This document shows, piece by piece, positions 31,301 to 41,675 of a DNA stretch of 64,000 nucleotides. The stretch is from Parietichytrium sp. I65-24A. Taxonomy: Eukaryota > Sar > Bigyra > Thraustochytrida > Thraustochytriidae. A model generated the notes under the pieces. It searched no databases. It had not been told where the DNA came from and was given only the letters and a program-made list of their open reading frames with translations. The translations under genes and the position numbers were made by a program. Numbering within the stretch: position 1 is the stretch's first letter; each line of letters opens with the position of its first letter. Where the stretch lies: NCBI GenBank assembly GCA_012862575.1, contig BLSF01000023.1, positions 489,168 through 553,167 on the forward strand. The letters are read 5' to 3'.

Positions 31301-33359
31301 TTTAATTGCATTAATTGCTGTAAATTGTTTCTTTTGCTTTCTTCTGTCCGTTCGTCCTGTGCTCGGCCGGCGCTGATACTCACAGTACTCACAGTGTCAG
31401 TACAGCACATGAGATTAACAATGAAGAAAGGAAGGAAGGAAGAAGCGAGGAAAGATCTTTTGACCGTCCAAATAGTGGCCACGCGTCTTGCTGGGTCGCC
31501 AGCCCGCTCTGTGGATTGCTCTGTCGTCTCTACGTCTCTCATCGCCAGAGATATGTTTATTACAAAGGACGGGGAAGCCAGGGGGGAGGAGGCTTGTCGC
31601 CTCTTCAACATCTGACGCTTGAATCGCTTTTGCGCCGCTTCAACTGGTTTCTGGTTTAGTTTTGTAACATAATCGATTTCGCTCATAGATTCAAGTTGTT
31701 GTGTAATGTTCACGAATTTGCCGGCCAGTGTGCAACTGCACAGTGAATGGAGTATCTTGAAGAACGTGAGTCCAACATACTTTTGTCTCTGGAGCGATGG
31801 CTTGTTTTTAAAAAGTAAGTTAGTTGAAAGTCGACTTTCTTCTCTCGGAGCAAAGACAGGAATTCATTCATTCATTCACACAGTTTCAATTGAATAGTTA
31901 TCGATTGATTGATCCAATTATAATTGTAAACTAGGAAAAAGAAACAAAGAAAAACACAATTTAAACGTCAGAAAATTTGAACAATAGAGAGGAAAGAGGA
32001 AGGAGGAAAGAAGAAGAAACGCTGCAACTTTTTCTTCTTTCGCACACCAGCTCACTTACAGGTGCTCCACGTGTCACGAAATAAAGGACCAGGGTTTCTA
32101 CATTTTCTCTACCTTAAACAATGGGATCAATCTCGAGCGACGTCACGGGCGATGCCCGATGATGACATCCGGGTCCTGTACGCCGTCGTCTACTATTACG
32201 TTTATTAACGGCCTAGTTGCTGGAAAGCAAAGTAGTGGGAGATCTCGGTAAATCGTCTCTGCAAAATCTCCTTCACGGGAAAACACTCCCTCCAACATTT
32301 CTCCGCTCTGTGGCGTTCCATTCTTCAGTGCACTGTGGAAATGTGGTCCGCCCAAGAAAAGTCTTTCCTGAAGGGTCCTACGCCATCCTATCCACCATTA
32401 CGCCGACTTGGCGTTTTAATTTCCCTGTACAACACTATAAATGTTACTATTTATACGCCTACGGGTACAGCCACTAGTGTTCTCCGAAGACTCTTATGAG
32501 TTTCGCAAACTATACGAAAAATATCGTACCTGCGTAGACGAATAGTTCAAAATACATATCCATGTAAGATTCGCACATTGACGGAAGACGTGCGGAGAAA
32601 CAAGACCTGGTCAACCCTTGATCGAGGAACAGAAAAGAACAAAACGTCAACGATGATGTTTTCTCGCTGGAACCAACCAAGAACCCGACGTTGATTACAG
32701 TTCGTCATAGGCGCTCTTCCAACAACCGACGTTTTCGCTAGCACCCTCTAGTACCTCCAACCGGTCCTCCTTGCGTACATACGAGCTCTACTAGTAGCCC
32801 CCTAACAGGTCCTCGTGCCGGGTACTATCAGTAGCGCTAGCTAGAGCGATTCAGTACCGAGAAAGTGCACATCGAATATCTGAAACACCACCGAACGCGT
32901 AGTCTTCTCTATTCACTGACTAGTCTCGGCATCTCGGTGGGCTTCATTCACTAGGCATCGCCTAGCCATTTGTAACCGATTTGCCCTCCTACCGACGAGC
33001 CTATCTCCTTGGCCAGAGTCCTAGCGACGCGTTCTTAATCCATATTTATCCAAACGAGTAGCATTGGACTGTCTTATCGTATGATTAGCCGCGTGAGTAG
33101 CAGTAGGCGAGACGAGAAGCGAAAGTGGAAAGAGACAATTCAAAACCGAATTTGCTTTGGCGAGAGAGAGAGAAGGCGACCACTTTTTCTGCGAACCAGC
33201 CGCCCTCTCAGGACCTCTCCTCTCGCGCGGCAACCCTCTCCCACCCGCTCTCCTACCGGCCCCGTACTTGCGGCTGTCCTCGGCCCGCACAGGCTAGGTC
33301 CTCGCGGTTTAAAGTCAATAAACCGGTCGCTTGCTTGCGTCCATAGAGTTGTATTCAAG
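25317..33359. other. 8-kb gene-poor island
   Basis: No gene is supported in about 8 kb. It contains CT/GA tracts (25430-25480, 25750-25860, 26240-26310, 27120-27145), TCAA-type repeats (26608-26640, 31022-31045, 31860-31880), a 7-bp GAATTCT array (30472-30518) and CTAG-rich patches (29170-29560, 29845-29905, 32720-33060). Longest open frames (27435-27977 plus, 31042-31713 minus) lack recognisable domains and show biased, non-globular sequence. Candidate uses are long non-coding RNA, the 5' leader of the regulator gene, or decayed DNA. Confidence 0.5.
30472..30518. repeat. Six-copy GAATTCT 7-mer tandem repeat
   Basis: Six perfect GAATTC sites spaced exactly 7 bp apart. The unit is near-palindromic, so both strands look alike. 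Confidence 0.95.
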
Positions 33360-34265
33360 ATGAGCTCGGACCCGGCGTACCGCAAGTTCGTGCAAGGCGG
33401 AGTGGCCGCGATCGCTGGCGCGTCCGCGAGCCACCCGCTGGACCTTATTAAAGTGCGCATGCAGCTGCAGCAGGCGGCGGTGAGACTAGGACCGGTGTCC
33501 ATGGCGCGGTCTATCTACGTGAGCGACGGAGTGAAAGGCCTATTCAGCGGTCTATCCGCGTCTGTTCTGCGGCAAGCGGTGTACTCGAGCGTTAGATTTG
33601 GCGTGTACGATTCGATCAAATTGGCAATGGGCGAGGTTCCCGGAGAGAAGGATCTCACATTGGGTGAAAAAGTGCTCGCAGGATTGGGAGCAGGAGCTAT
33701 TGGAGCCGCAGTGGCGAATCCGTGCGATGTGACTATGGTGCGCATGCAAGCGGATGGCAAATTGCCGCCGGAATTGCGGAGGAATTATAAGAATTGCTTT
33801 GATGGGCTCATGCAGATATCGAGGAATGAAGGCGTTCGCACTCTATGGAGCGGCTGTGCGCCGACCGTTGTGCGTGCAATGATCGTCACGGCGTCGCAGT
33901 TTGCGGCTTATGACCAGATCAAGGAGGTGCTCATTGCTAAAGGGGCGCCGGACACGCCTGTTACACATCTCTCAGCGGGATTTTCTGCGGGATTTGTCGC
34001 GAGCTGCACCTCCACGCCGGTGGACACCATCAAGACACGGCTCATGAACAGCGCTGCTGGAGAATACGCCGGTCCTGTGGACTGCGCCATCAGAACGATC
34101 CGCCAGGAGGGTCCAATGGCTCTCTACAAGGGTTTTGTGCCCACCTTTGTGAGGCAAGCGCCTTACTTGGTCGTCATGTTTGTCACTCTGGAGCAACTCA
34201 AGGGTTTCTTCCGCTGGGTGGACCACAAAGCGCTGGAGAAGGCTGCTGCGCCTGCATCCTTTTAA
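33360..34265 (+). CDS. Mitochondrial dicarboxylate carrier (SLC25/DIC type)
   Basis: 301 residues in one exon. The three-fold SLC25 repeat is clear: SHPLDLIKVRMQ, NPCDVTMVRMQADG and STPVDTIKTRLMN (PxD/ExxK/R motifs), each followed by a GxxxLxxG-type helix. The segment QADGKLPPELRRNYKNCFDG and the VRAMIVTASQFAAYDQIKE block resemble plant DIC carriers, which exchange malate, oxaloacetate or succinate for phosphate across the inner membrane. The frame stays open upstream through a 93-residue Arg/Ser/Pro-rich stretch from 33081, but carriers normally lack such a presequence, so I use ATG 33360. It faces the ADP/ATP carrier gene and lies ~6 kb from malate dehydrogenase, a coherent metabolic neighbourhood. 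Confidence 0.88.
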   Translation: MSSDPAYRKFVQGGVAAIAGASASHPLDLIKVRMQLQQAAVRLGPVSMARSIYVSDGVKGLFSGLSASVLRQAVYSSVRFGVYDSIKLAMGEVPGEKDLTLGEKVLAGLGAGAIGAAVANPCDVTMVRMQADGKLPPELRRNYKNCFDGLMQISRNEGVRTLWSGCAPTVVRAMIVTASQFAAYDQIKEVLIAKGAPDTPVTHLSAGFSAGFVASCTSTPVDTIKTRLMNSAAGEYAGPVDCAIRTIRQEGPMALYKGFVPTFVRQAPYLVVMFVTLEQLKGFFRWVDHKALEKAAAPASF

Positions 34266-34905
34266 AAGGCGTCCCCGTCAAAGTTTTCTCCTCGCTCTAG
34301 CTAGCTATGTGTACACCTGACGACTGTCTATAGAATCTACCCCAGCTCCGACGCATAGACTCCTCCTGGCCAATTCGAACTTTCCCTCTTGTTGCTCCGT
34401 GTGTGTTTTAGATTTGCTCACATCCAACTCAAGAGGGAAAAAATCACGATCGCGACGCGCGGATACGGAGTTGTGGCAGACCAAATATAAATACAAATTG
34501 CGTCATTATCACAGTACTGACGTCTTCTGTCCCGTATTTTCAGTAATTATAAAGTCCTTCTTTTCTTTTTTCTAGCTCTCTCGTGGTTGCCTCATAAAAT
34601 TACTTGGTTCTAAAGCGCCATGATTTCCTTTTTCTAGCTCTCTCGTGGCTCTCGTGGTTGCCTCATAAAATTACTTGATTGGGCGACAATCCACAAGCAG
34701 AAAGGGCAAAAACATACAGCTATCGTACCAGAAGCTCACTTTGAAAAACCTCTGATTCCTTTCGCAATTTTCATAAACAGTCAAAACCAAAACAGAACGC
34801 ACCGAACCAAAACGAGAGTGGCAGGGAAAAAACGAACAAACAAACAAAATTCCTTCGTCAAACGACAAGCAGAAAATGGCTTTTTTCTCTGTAAGTTTCA
34901 ACAAA
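34266..34905. other. Convergent spacer with a ~40-bp direct duplication
   Basis: 640 bp lie between the stops of the two carriers. A segment reading TTTTTCTAGCTCTCTCGTGG...TTGCCTCATAAAATTACTTG occurs at about 34566-34606 and again at 34629-34677. The second copy carries an internal CTCTCGTGG duplication. No gene is seen. Confidence 0.75.
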
Positions 34906-35826
34906 TTACTTTGGGTTGAGGATCTTCTTGATCTCTCCGTAGAGGACGAGCACAAGAGCGGATCCGACGGTGCGGAGAGCGTTGGCACCAGCACCCTTGA
35001 AGAGAGCCATGGTTCCCTCCTCGGAGACGATCTTGGTGAAGCAGTTCATGGTGCCAGAGTACTTCCACTGAGAACGTGGCTTCTCGGACTGCATCTGGAG
35101 GCGGCGGCGGACGGTGTCGAATGGGTAAGAAACGTATGCAGCGCAGATAGCAGCGGTCTGAGCGCACATGAACTTGGAGATGAGGCCGCGAGCGGACCTC
35201 TCCTTCTGGTATGGGTTCATGGTCACAAGGGTGTCGTTAACTCCGAAGTATGCTCCGCGGAATGGAATGATACCGACGACAGACACTCCGAATCCGTTGT
35301 AGAGGGAGAGAACTCCGCGCTCACCGCGAGCAGTCTTCACCAAGCAGTCAACGAGGCCGTTGAACTGCCTCTTGCCGGAACCGACATCAGATGCAAGGCG
35401 GGTACGTGCGTAGTCAAGTGGGTACACAATGCAGAGGGATCCAGCTCCAGCAAGACCTCCAGATGCGATGTTGACCATGAAGGCTTTGCCGAACTCGGTC
35501 TTTGGGTTGTACTTTGGGAACATAGCCTTGAAGGTATCCTTGAAGGCGAAGTTGAACGCCTGGGTAGGGAAGTAACGGATGATGTTCACTCCGTTTCCTG
35601 CCCAGAAGGCCTTGAGACCCTGCTCCTGGTACACACGGGTGAAGCAGTTGCCAATGCCGGTGTAGCGTGGCACCTCACCGCTGATGATGCGAGGGTTAGC
35701 ATCCTGGGTCTGGATGATGAGCTTGACGCGCTCGATTGGAGCAGTGCAGGTCTTGGCGATGGCACCAGAGATACCTCCTGCCAAAAAGTCCATCAAGAAC
35801 CCGGTAGTGGAAGCGTCCTTCGACAT
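34906..35826 (-). CDS. Mitochondrial ADP/ATP carrier
   Basis: 306 residues in one exon, the usual carrier length. It has three SLC25 repeats (TAPIERVKLIIQTQD, VYPLDYARTRLASD, SYPFDTVRRRLQMQ). The RRRLQM hexamer is a variant of the RRRMMM signature of ADP/ATP translocases, and QAFNFAFKDTFK and IPFRGAYFGVND also match the family. It exchanges cytosolic ADP for matrix ATP across the inner membrane. Codon use is strongly biased toward C-ending and GGA codons, as in highly expressed genes such as malate dehydrogenase here. There is no presequence, as expected. Confidence 0.96.
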   Translation of the reverse strand: MSKDASTTGFLMDFLAGGISGAIAKTCTAPIERVKLIIQTQDANPRIISGEVPRYTGIGNCFTRVYQEQGLKAFWAGNGVNIIRYFPTQAFNFAFKDTFKAMFPKYNPKTEFGKAFMVNIASGGLAGAGSLCIVYPLDYARTRLASDVGSGKRQFNGLVDCLVKTARGERGVLSLYNGFGVSVVGIIPFRGAYFGVNDTLVTMNPYQKERSARGLISKFMCAQTAAICAAYVSYPFDTVRRRLQMQSEKPRSQWKYSGTMNCFTKIVSEEGTMALFKGAGANALRTVGSALVLVLYGEIKKILNPK

Positions 35827-38108
35827 TTTGCTGATGTGTCTGTTCTACGACTGACCGAAACAAAACCTATCGCGTTCAATCAATTTTCACCGAATCAAAC
35901 ACACGTCAGACCACATCTCCTCGTAAACTAATATCTCTCGCACCCCATCCACCGCGCTCCATGCACGATTCCATATACACAAGCACACAAACACATCTAC
36001 ATCTACATCCACATCTCCATCTCCATCGACAACACATCAGACACACTGACAGACCGCACTTACCAATTCTCTTCTTGCGTTTGCAGTCTGCCAGCTGGCC
36101 AATCCACGCCGCCCGCCCGCCTAGCCCTCCCTACTCCTCGCGGTAACCCACACTCTTACACGCGCGTAGCCGATCCCTACGCACCGCCTCCTGCTCCCGC
36201 GTCGTCGCGAGGGCCGCGGGCCTAGGGTTTCGGTTGGATTCGGTTACGATAGTCGAGGGTAGCCCGGCGTAGGGTGGGAGGAGGAAGGGGGCGACGGGGT
36301 GGGGAGGGGTTAGGGAAGGAGGTAGGAGAGGGGTAGGCGACGGGCTGGGTGTGAGGGAGGTGGAGAAGACGGACGGCACGGCAGCCATCCATTTGCGGTA
36401 GCAGGTGGGTACGGTAAATAGTAGTAATTGGGGAATGGGTGGTGGAGAGATAGATGGAAAAGGACGTGCCGCGGACTGTGCAAATCGAAAACGGAATTGT
36501 AGCTGCTCTTAGGGTAAACACGTAGTACGACAGTACGGGAGGGGACCGGAGCCGATTGGCTGCGCCGCGATTGGGCGGACGGCCGTCCGCGTGTCGCGCA
36601 ATGGAAGTGTATGCATATTGTTCATATTGTAAGTGATCGGCGGGGATGAAAAACTGCGGCTGGATTTTTCTCCAAACGTGTGCCGTTTTCTCTTGACCGG
36701 TAATATACGCGTAACGGTAAGGCAGCGATAGCACTGCTTGTGTGACTCGCTCCACGTCGTTGTGAGGGCAAGTGCCAAATCTGAATGACATCTCAGAGCT
36801 CCCTCTCAGTTCAGTGAAACTCACAAACGCTGCTAGCGCTGCGGCTACCTCCCAGATAGCCTTACGCACTCACTCACACTCGCTCTGTATCTCTCTCCTC
36901 ACAGTAAGTTTTTAATTTGCCCTCCTCCACCAACCAATCCTTTTACGCAAATTCTTGACTCTAGCAAGCAAGTCATAGTGGAGATATAGCGCGGGCTAGC
37001 AGCTTCACTGAGAGGGCGAAGCGCAAGCTGTGAGAAAAGAGAATCAGCACTAGTACGGGCGAATAGCAGAGGCCTATTGATCGTAAGAAAGTGTGGATGA
37101 TTTCATCCCATTTCACCCACTCCTTCCCTCCTTTCTTTCTTTCACGTGCGTCTTCCTACGATATTCTACGTCTTACTAGTAGCGAAAAGAGGCGTATCCA
37201 AATATATCTTTGCAACGACTGCAATTTGTGCACTTGCCACCTCTACTGCCGACCCTATATACTTGCTAGCACTGCGCAGGGCTGCTTCATGCTAGGGAGC
37301 TACTAGTACTGTACATAAGGTTTACTATCTTTGGTACTAGTGGATGAAGTAGAAACAATTTCGTTCGTTGACTATGCGTCACGTAAGACGGTGCAGTAGC
37401 GCTGTGTAACGTGGAATTAGGCGTATTAATAGGAGAGGCGATGAGCTCAACCTGAGCCAATAGAATGTAGCGGACATGATCATCAGCCTCAAAAAAAATC
37501 AATAATTTGCTGTCAACTCCAATAATTGAATTGTTCATAGAGGAATGCAGAATCAACTTTGATTGAATGGATGAACGGATCACTTTTCCATTTGTTGACA
37601 CAGTGAAGAAACAAAACTCGTGACTTGAGTAACTGACACAATAAAACTTTTATTTTATCTTGTCAACAAGATTCATTCCTCATTCGTGGTTTGATTTCGA
37701 CTCAAAAGTAATTAGTCGAACGAATCCAAAGGTCGCTGCTACTAGTACCGCTACGACACGTGTGCTCACATCACTCCACTTCACTAACTCTATCTACGCG
37801 TATTCTATTCCTACTTTTTTTTTGTCGCATCATCATCGCCTCACCTTGGACTCTTACAAAAGAACAGGTTTGATTCTCTATTGATCGTGAACAAGATACG
37901 CTTCTGTTTGTTCTCCTTCTTCCACAGTCAACAACAACACGGTCAACTCTGTCAACTCACATGTGAAGTTCATTGAGATTGGACAATTGACGAAAACAAT
38001 GTATTTGTTCATTGAACATGAGATGTGACACTTGTGACACTGCGAAAGTTTGGAGAGATAGTTTGTCAATTGCAATTGCACTTGGTTCAATCAAGGCAAC
38101 TCAGGAGC
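35827..38108. other. Intergenic region between carrier and radical-SAM-like gene
   Basis: About 2.3 kb. A CATCTA/CATCTC hexamer tract (35993-36030) lies upstream of the carrier. GGGGAGG-rich DNA is at 36270-36360 and a CTAG-rich patch at ~36950-37340. Open frames are composition artefacts or unrecognised. Confidence 0.5.
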
Positions 38109-38756
38109 ATGGCGGCACGGGGCTTGACATACTGGCTCGGTTCAAGGCTGTATGTGAGCGTGACGAACAAGAACAACGCGAGACCTTTCATATCCCTGCG
38201 TGGGCCGTCTTTCTCGCTTCCAAAAGAGTCTGGGTTTGACCAATTGGAGCATGAGCCCACGCCGGAGCAAGTCTTTGAGGCAGTGGACGATGCGTACCGC
38301 CACGACGACCGGAAGAAGATCGTGGGAATGGGGGAGAACGACACCGGTGTGACGTTTGCGGGGTATGGCGAGCCGCTCATGAGGCTCGATACTGTCGTGG
38401 AAAGCGCGAAAATGATTCTTGAGAGCAGGCACGGCATTCCTCTGCGCATCAAGACCAATGGGCTTGTTCCTGATGCGGCAAACGAAGCCGCCGTTCAGAG
38501 CTTGGTGGAGGCTGGAATCTCGCAAGCCTCTGTCTTCCTTCCTGGCCCTGACCCAAAGTCTTTTGACGCCATTCTCAAGCCGGACTCTGGCTACAGCTTT
38601 TCACAGGTCTGTGACTTCATCTCTCTACTGGCTAGCTCTGGGGTTCTTGTGGAGTGCACGACCATCGCAGCCCCTGGCGTTGACGTTTCCGGAACTCGAC
38701 AACTCGGGCAGGCCCTGGGGGCCGTCGAAACTAGAGTCGTCTCTTACCATCCATGA
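38109..38756 (+). CDS. Radical-SAM-like (TatD-associated type) protein lacking the cluster cysteines
   Basis: 215 residues from ATG 38109. The sequence follows radical-SAM half-barrel blocks seen in TatD-associated family members: LYVSVTNKNNARPFISLRGPSF near the N-terminus, VTFAGYGEPLMRLDTVV (GEP motif at 88-90), IPLRIKTNGLV, then VECTTIAAPGVDVSGTRQLGQALGA near the end. The N-terminal CxxxCxxC that would bind the 4Fe-4S cluster is absent, and the only cysteines are C168 and C183. The protein may therefore be a non-catalytic relative, or an exon could be missing. Family assignment is by eye. The frame extends upstream without a clear better start. Confidence 0.55.
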   Translation: MAARGLTYWLGSRLYVSVTNKNNARPFISLRGPSFSLPKESGFDQLEHEPTPEQVFEAVDDAYRHDDRKKIVGMGENDTGVTFAGYGEPLMRLDTVVESAKMILESRHGIPLRIKTNGLVPDAANEAAVQSLVEAGISQASVFLPGPDPKSFDAILKPDSGYSFSQVCDFISLLASSGVLVECTTIAAPGVDVSGTRQLGQALGAVETRVVSYHP

Positions 38757-40119
38757 TTGACTGTTTATTTGACGATCCAGCGTTGGAGCACGTTTGAAAG
38801 TTGCTGTGTCCACACGGCTCGGAGCTTAGCGATCATTTTCGATGCGTGGCTCGGTTCCAGATGTGGGTCAAGACCGAAGCGCTCCACGAGAGTCACGTGA
38901 CACAAAACATGGCAGTCAAGAAGATCTCTCAGTTCCTTTAATTGAACTCAAAGCAGAATCGCACCGGATATTGAAATAAGCAGCCGGATTCGTTGCGATG
39001 TATATATTGATCGATCGACTGACTTCGTGGAAAAGTAAATGCGCATGCGTTGTGTTTGTTTTTGCACATGTCTTGAAGTTGAAAACTCCACAAAACAAGG
39101 TCCCAAAAGAGTTCCGCACAAAAATCTTTACCTCCTTAACCCTAACCCAACCTGACCTACTCTCCGGTTCTGTAAATACAAACCCGCCGCCTTCCTCCAC
39201 ACTCGTGATCCAGTGCCTTCGTGCGCGAATAATACAAGACGCCGCGATGCACCCTGCGCCAGGACGGCTAGCGCCGCCTATCGCAAGGCAGTACGGTCAG
39301 CACCATGCTGGACGCTCTGAGATTGGACGCTGTCTGTCGTGTGAAACCACCACTCATCGAAGGCACTGCGTCAATGCTAGTACAGTAAAAGGGAAAACCG
39401 AAATGGAATTTCGTTTTGTTGAACAAAGTTGTCAAAGTAGTCAAAGAATCAACGTCAGCAGACGTGCACAGATAGTTCCGTTCCAAACATTTCCAACTTG
39501 AAAATGAAGATCAGCTTTGTGTGGATGAAAACGAGCAAAAATGGTGCAGAGTAGATCGGGGTTCAACACTGGCAGCAACCGATCTTTCCATTCCGAGACG
39601 TTTCAATCAACAGAAACGCGGGGAAGTAAGAACGAAGAAGATGTGAGAGACATGAGAGACAAAGATAAAGATAGACAGACAATCATTGACTCTCCCTTTC
39701 AAGAGCAAAAGTTATAGATTAGATTTGGTAAACCAACGAGGCGCAAAAGATTCTGCGCTATGAGACAAGTAGCAGCTGCGGTAAGCAATGGAACGCTGCG
39801 CGGCTATGGTCGCAGTGTAATCGTTGGATCGAGAGGTGGCAATCAACCCATCGAAAAAGCCATAGAAAGCGATACGCTCCTATCAACCGCGTGCTAATAA
39901 TGTGCATGGATATCTACGATAGATTAGATAGATAATGGGAATCTGTGGCACAAAGGCAGGAACAAACAAACAAACAGGTCATTGATTGATTGATTGATTG
40001 AGCGAGTCAAGAGTGTTTTGATTGACAAACAACATACACAGAACAGCAGCACACGCAAGCACAGCACTCGCAGTCTCGCAAGTCACAGCCGCTTCTTCGC
40101 CCATCGCACCGTCGCCAAG
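38757..40119. other. Intergenic region upstream of malate dehydrogenase
   Basis: 1.36 kb. It ends in an (ATTG)n tract at 39980-40001, ~120 bp before the malate dehydrogenase start. A CTAACCCTAACCC-like heptamer pair near 39136 is isolated, not a telomere array. No gene is supported. Confidence 0.5.
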
Positions 40120-41245
40120 ATGTTCTCTGCTCGCAAACTCGTTGGCGGATACGCCCGCAGCCTCTCCACGACCGCTGCTTCCCAGCTCCCAAAGGTTGCC
40201 GTCGTCGGCGCTGCAGGAGGTATCGGACAGAGTCTGTCTCTGCTCTTGAAACTCAGCCCATACGTGGGCGAGCTCGCGCTCTCCGACATTGTCAACACCC
40301 CGGGAGTGGCCGCTGACCTCGACCACATCAACACCGCTGGAAAATGCGTTGGCTTCAACGGCCCAGACAACATGGCTGAGGCGCTCAAGAACGCCAAGCT
40401 CGTTGTCGTGCCTGCAGGAGTTCCTCGCAAGCCAGGTAAGTCTCAGGTTGTCCTTGTTTGACGGCTCAGCCGCCTTTGGAACGCGCCGCCCATATCTGAC
40501 TCGCTCTTCTCCTCCCCTTTGTCTTTCTGTGTATCTGTCACGTGTAGGCATGACCCGCGATGACCTCTTCAACACCAACGCAAGCATCGTCCGCTCCATC
40601 GCCGAGTGCGCTGCAAAGGCCTGCCCAGATGCATTCTTGGCCATCATCTCCAACCCAGTCAACTCCATGGTGCCAATTGTTGCCGAGACCCTCAAGAAGC
40701 ACGGCGTCTACAACCCAAAGAAGCTCTTCGGAGTCACCACCCTGGATATCGTCCGCGCCAACACCTTCGCAGCTGGAGTTCTCGGACGCCCAGTTGGCGA
40801 CATGAACGTGCAGGTCATCGGAGGACACGCTGGAACCACCATTCTCCCAGTGCTCTCTGGCATCCCAGACGCAACCTTCTCTGACGAACAGCGCGCCGCT
40901 CTCACCAAGCGCATCCAGTTCGGAGGAGATGAGGTCGTCAAGGCTAAGGACGGTGCTGGCTCCGCTACCCTCTCCATGGCCTACGCTGCTGCTCACTTCT
41001 CCCAGCGCCTTCTTCAGGCAGCTGCTGGAGACAAGAGCGTGGTCGAGTGCGCATACGTTCAGTCCCCAGTCGCTGAGAAGGATGGCGTTTCCTTCTTCTC
41101 CACCCCAATCCGCCTCGGACCAAACGGAGTGGAGGAGATCATGCCAATCCCATCCCTCAACGCATCTGAACAGGCCAACTACAAGGAAATGATCGGCGAC
41201 CTCAAGGGACAGATCCAGAAGGGCGTTGACTTTTGCAACAAGTAA
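40120..41245 (+). CDS. Mitochondrial malate dehydrogenase (two exons)
   Basis: Exon 1 is 40120-40435 and exon 2 is 40548-41245. The 112-bp phase-1 intron (GTAAGT..TGTAG, CTGAC at ~40476) restores [15 protein letters not shown]. The product is 337 residues. The first ~20 ([20 protein letters not shown]) are basic and hydroxylated, as in a matrix targeting peptide. [12 protein letters not shown] is the NAD-binding glycine motif, PRKPGMTRDD carries substrate-binding arginines, and [11 protein letters not shown] holds the catalytic His. It interconverts malate and oxaloacetate with NAD in the TCA cycle. Codon bias matches the ADP/ATP carrier gene. It converges on the BAR-like gene. Confidence 0.96.
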
Positions 41246-41675
41246 TTGTCGCAGCTCTTTTTTATGAAAATAGGGTTTTAAAAATTCCACCTTTTGCTCT
41301 CTCAAATGCATAAAAGTGAAAAGAATTTTTTTCCTCCTCTCTATCTATCTCTTGCTTTCTTTCCTATCTACGTTCTTGCCTCTGACTGCGTTGATGGAAC
41401 ACATCACACCACCTCTCTATTTTTTTTTTAACTGACTGTGAATGAACTGAAAAATCAGGGGAGTAAAGCAAATCGAGTGCTACACTGCAAAACGCATTAC
41501 AGCATACCGGTTCAAGACCTCGAGGGCCTAATGGTTGATTGCCATCGCTCGGAAAAGGTGCCGTTTCCGCGTTGTCATAAACATAAACAATGTGAGTACA
41601 ATCCGTTCATTTGGAATTGTAAAGTAATATTCCTCATTTACTGGAAACGCAAGCGCACCACGCAGCCATATATAT
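41246..41675. other. Convergent spacer
   Basis: 430 bp, T-rich on the malate dehydrogenase side (including a poly-T at ~41420), consistent with two 3' ends. Nothing else is seen. Confidence 0.5.

Noticed and set aside
31042-31713. 223-codon minus-strand frame in the gene-poor island
   Set aside because: No domain, no splice support and unusual composition, so it is not strong enough to call a gene.
34876-35931. 351-codon plus-strand frame over the ADP/ATP carrier gene
   Set aside because: It is antisense to an unmistakable carrier with strong codon bias.
39130-39150. CCTAACCCTAACCC as telomeric repeat
   Set aside because: Only about two units in the interior of a gene-bearing region; not an array.
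40538-41311. 257-codon minus-strand frame over malate dehydrogenase exon 2
   Set aside because: Antisense shadow of a highly biased coding exon.
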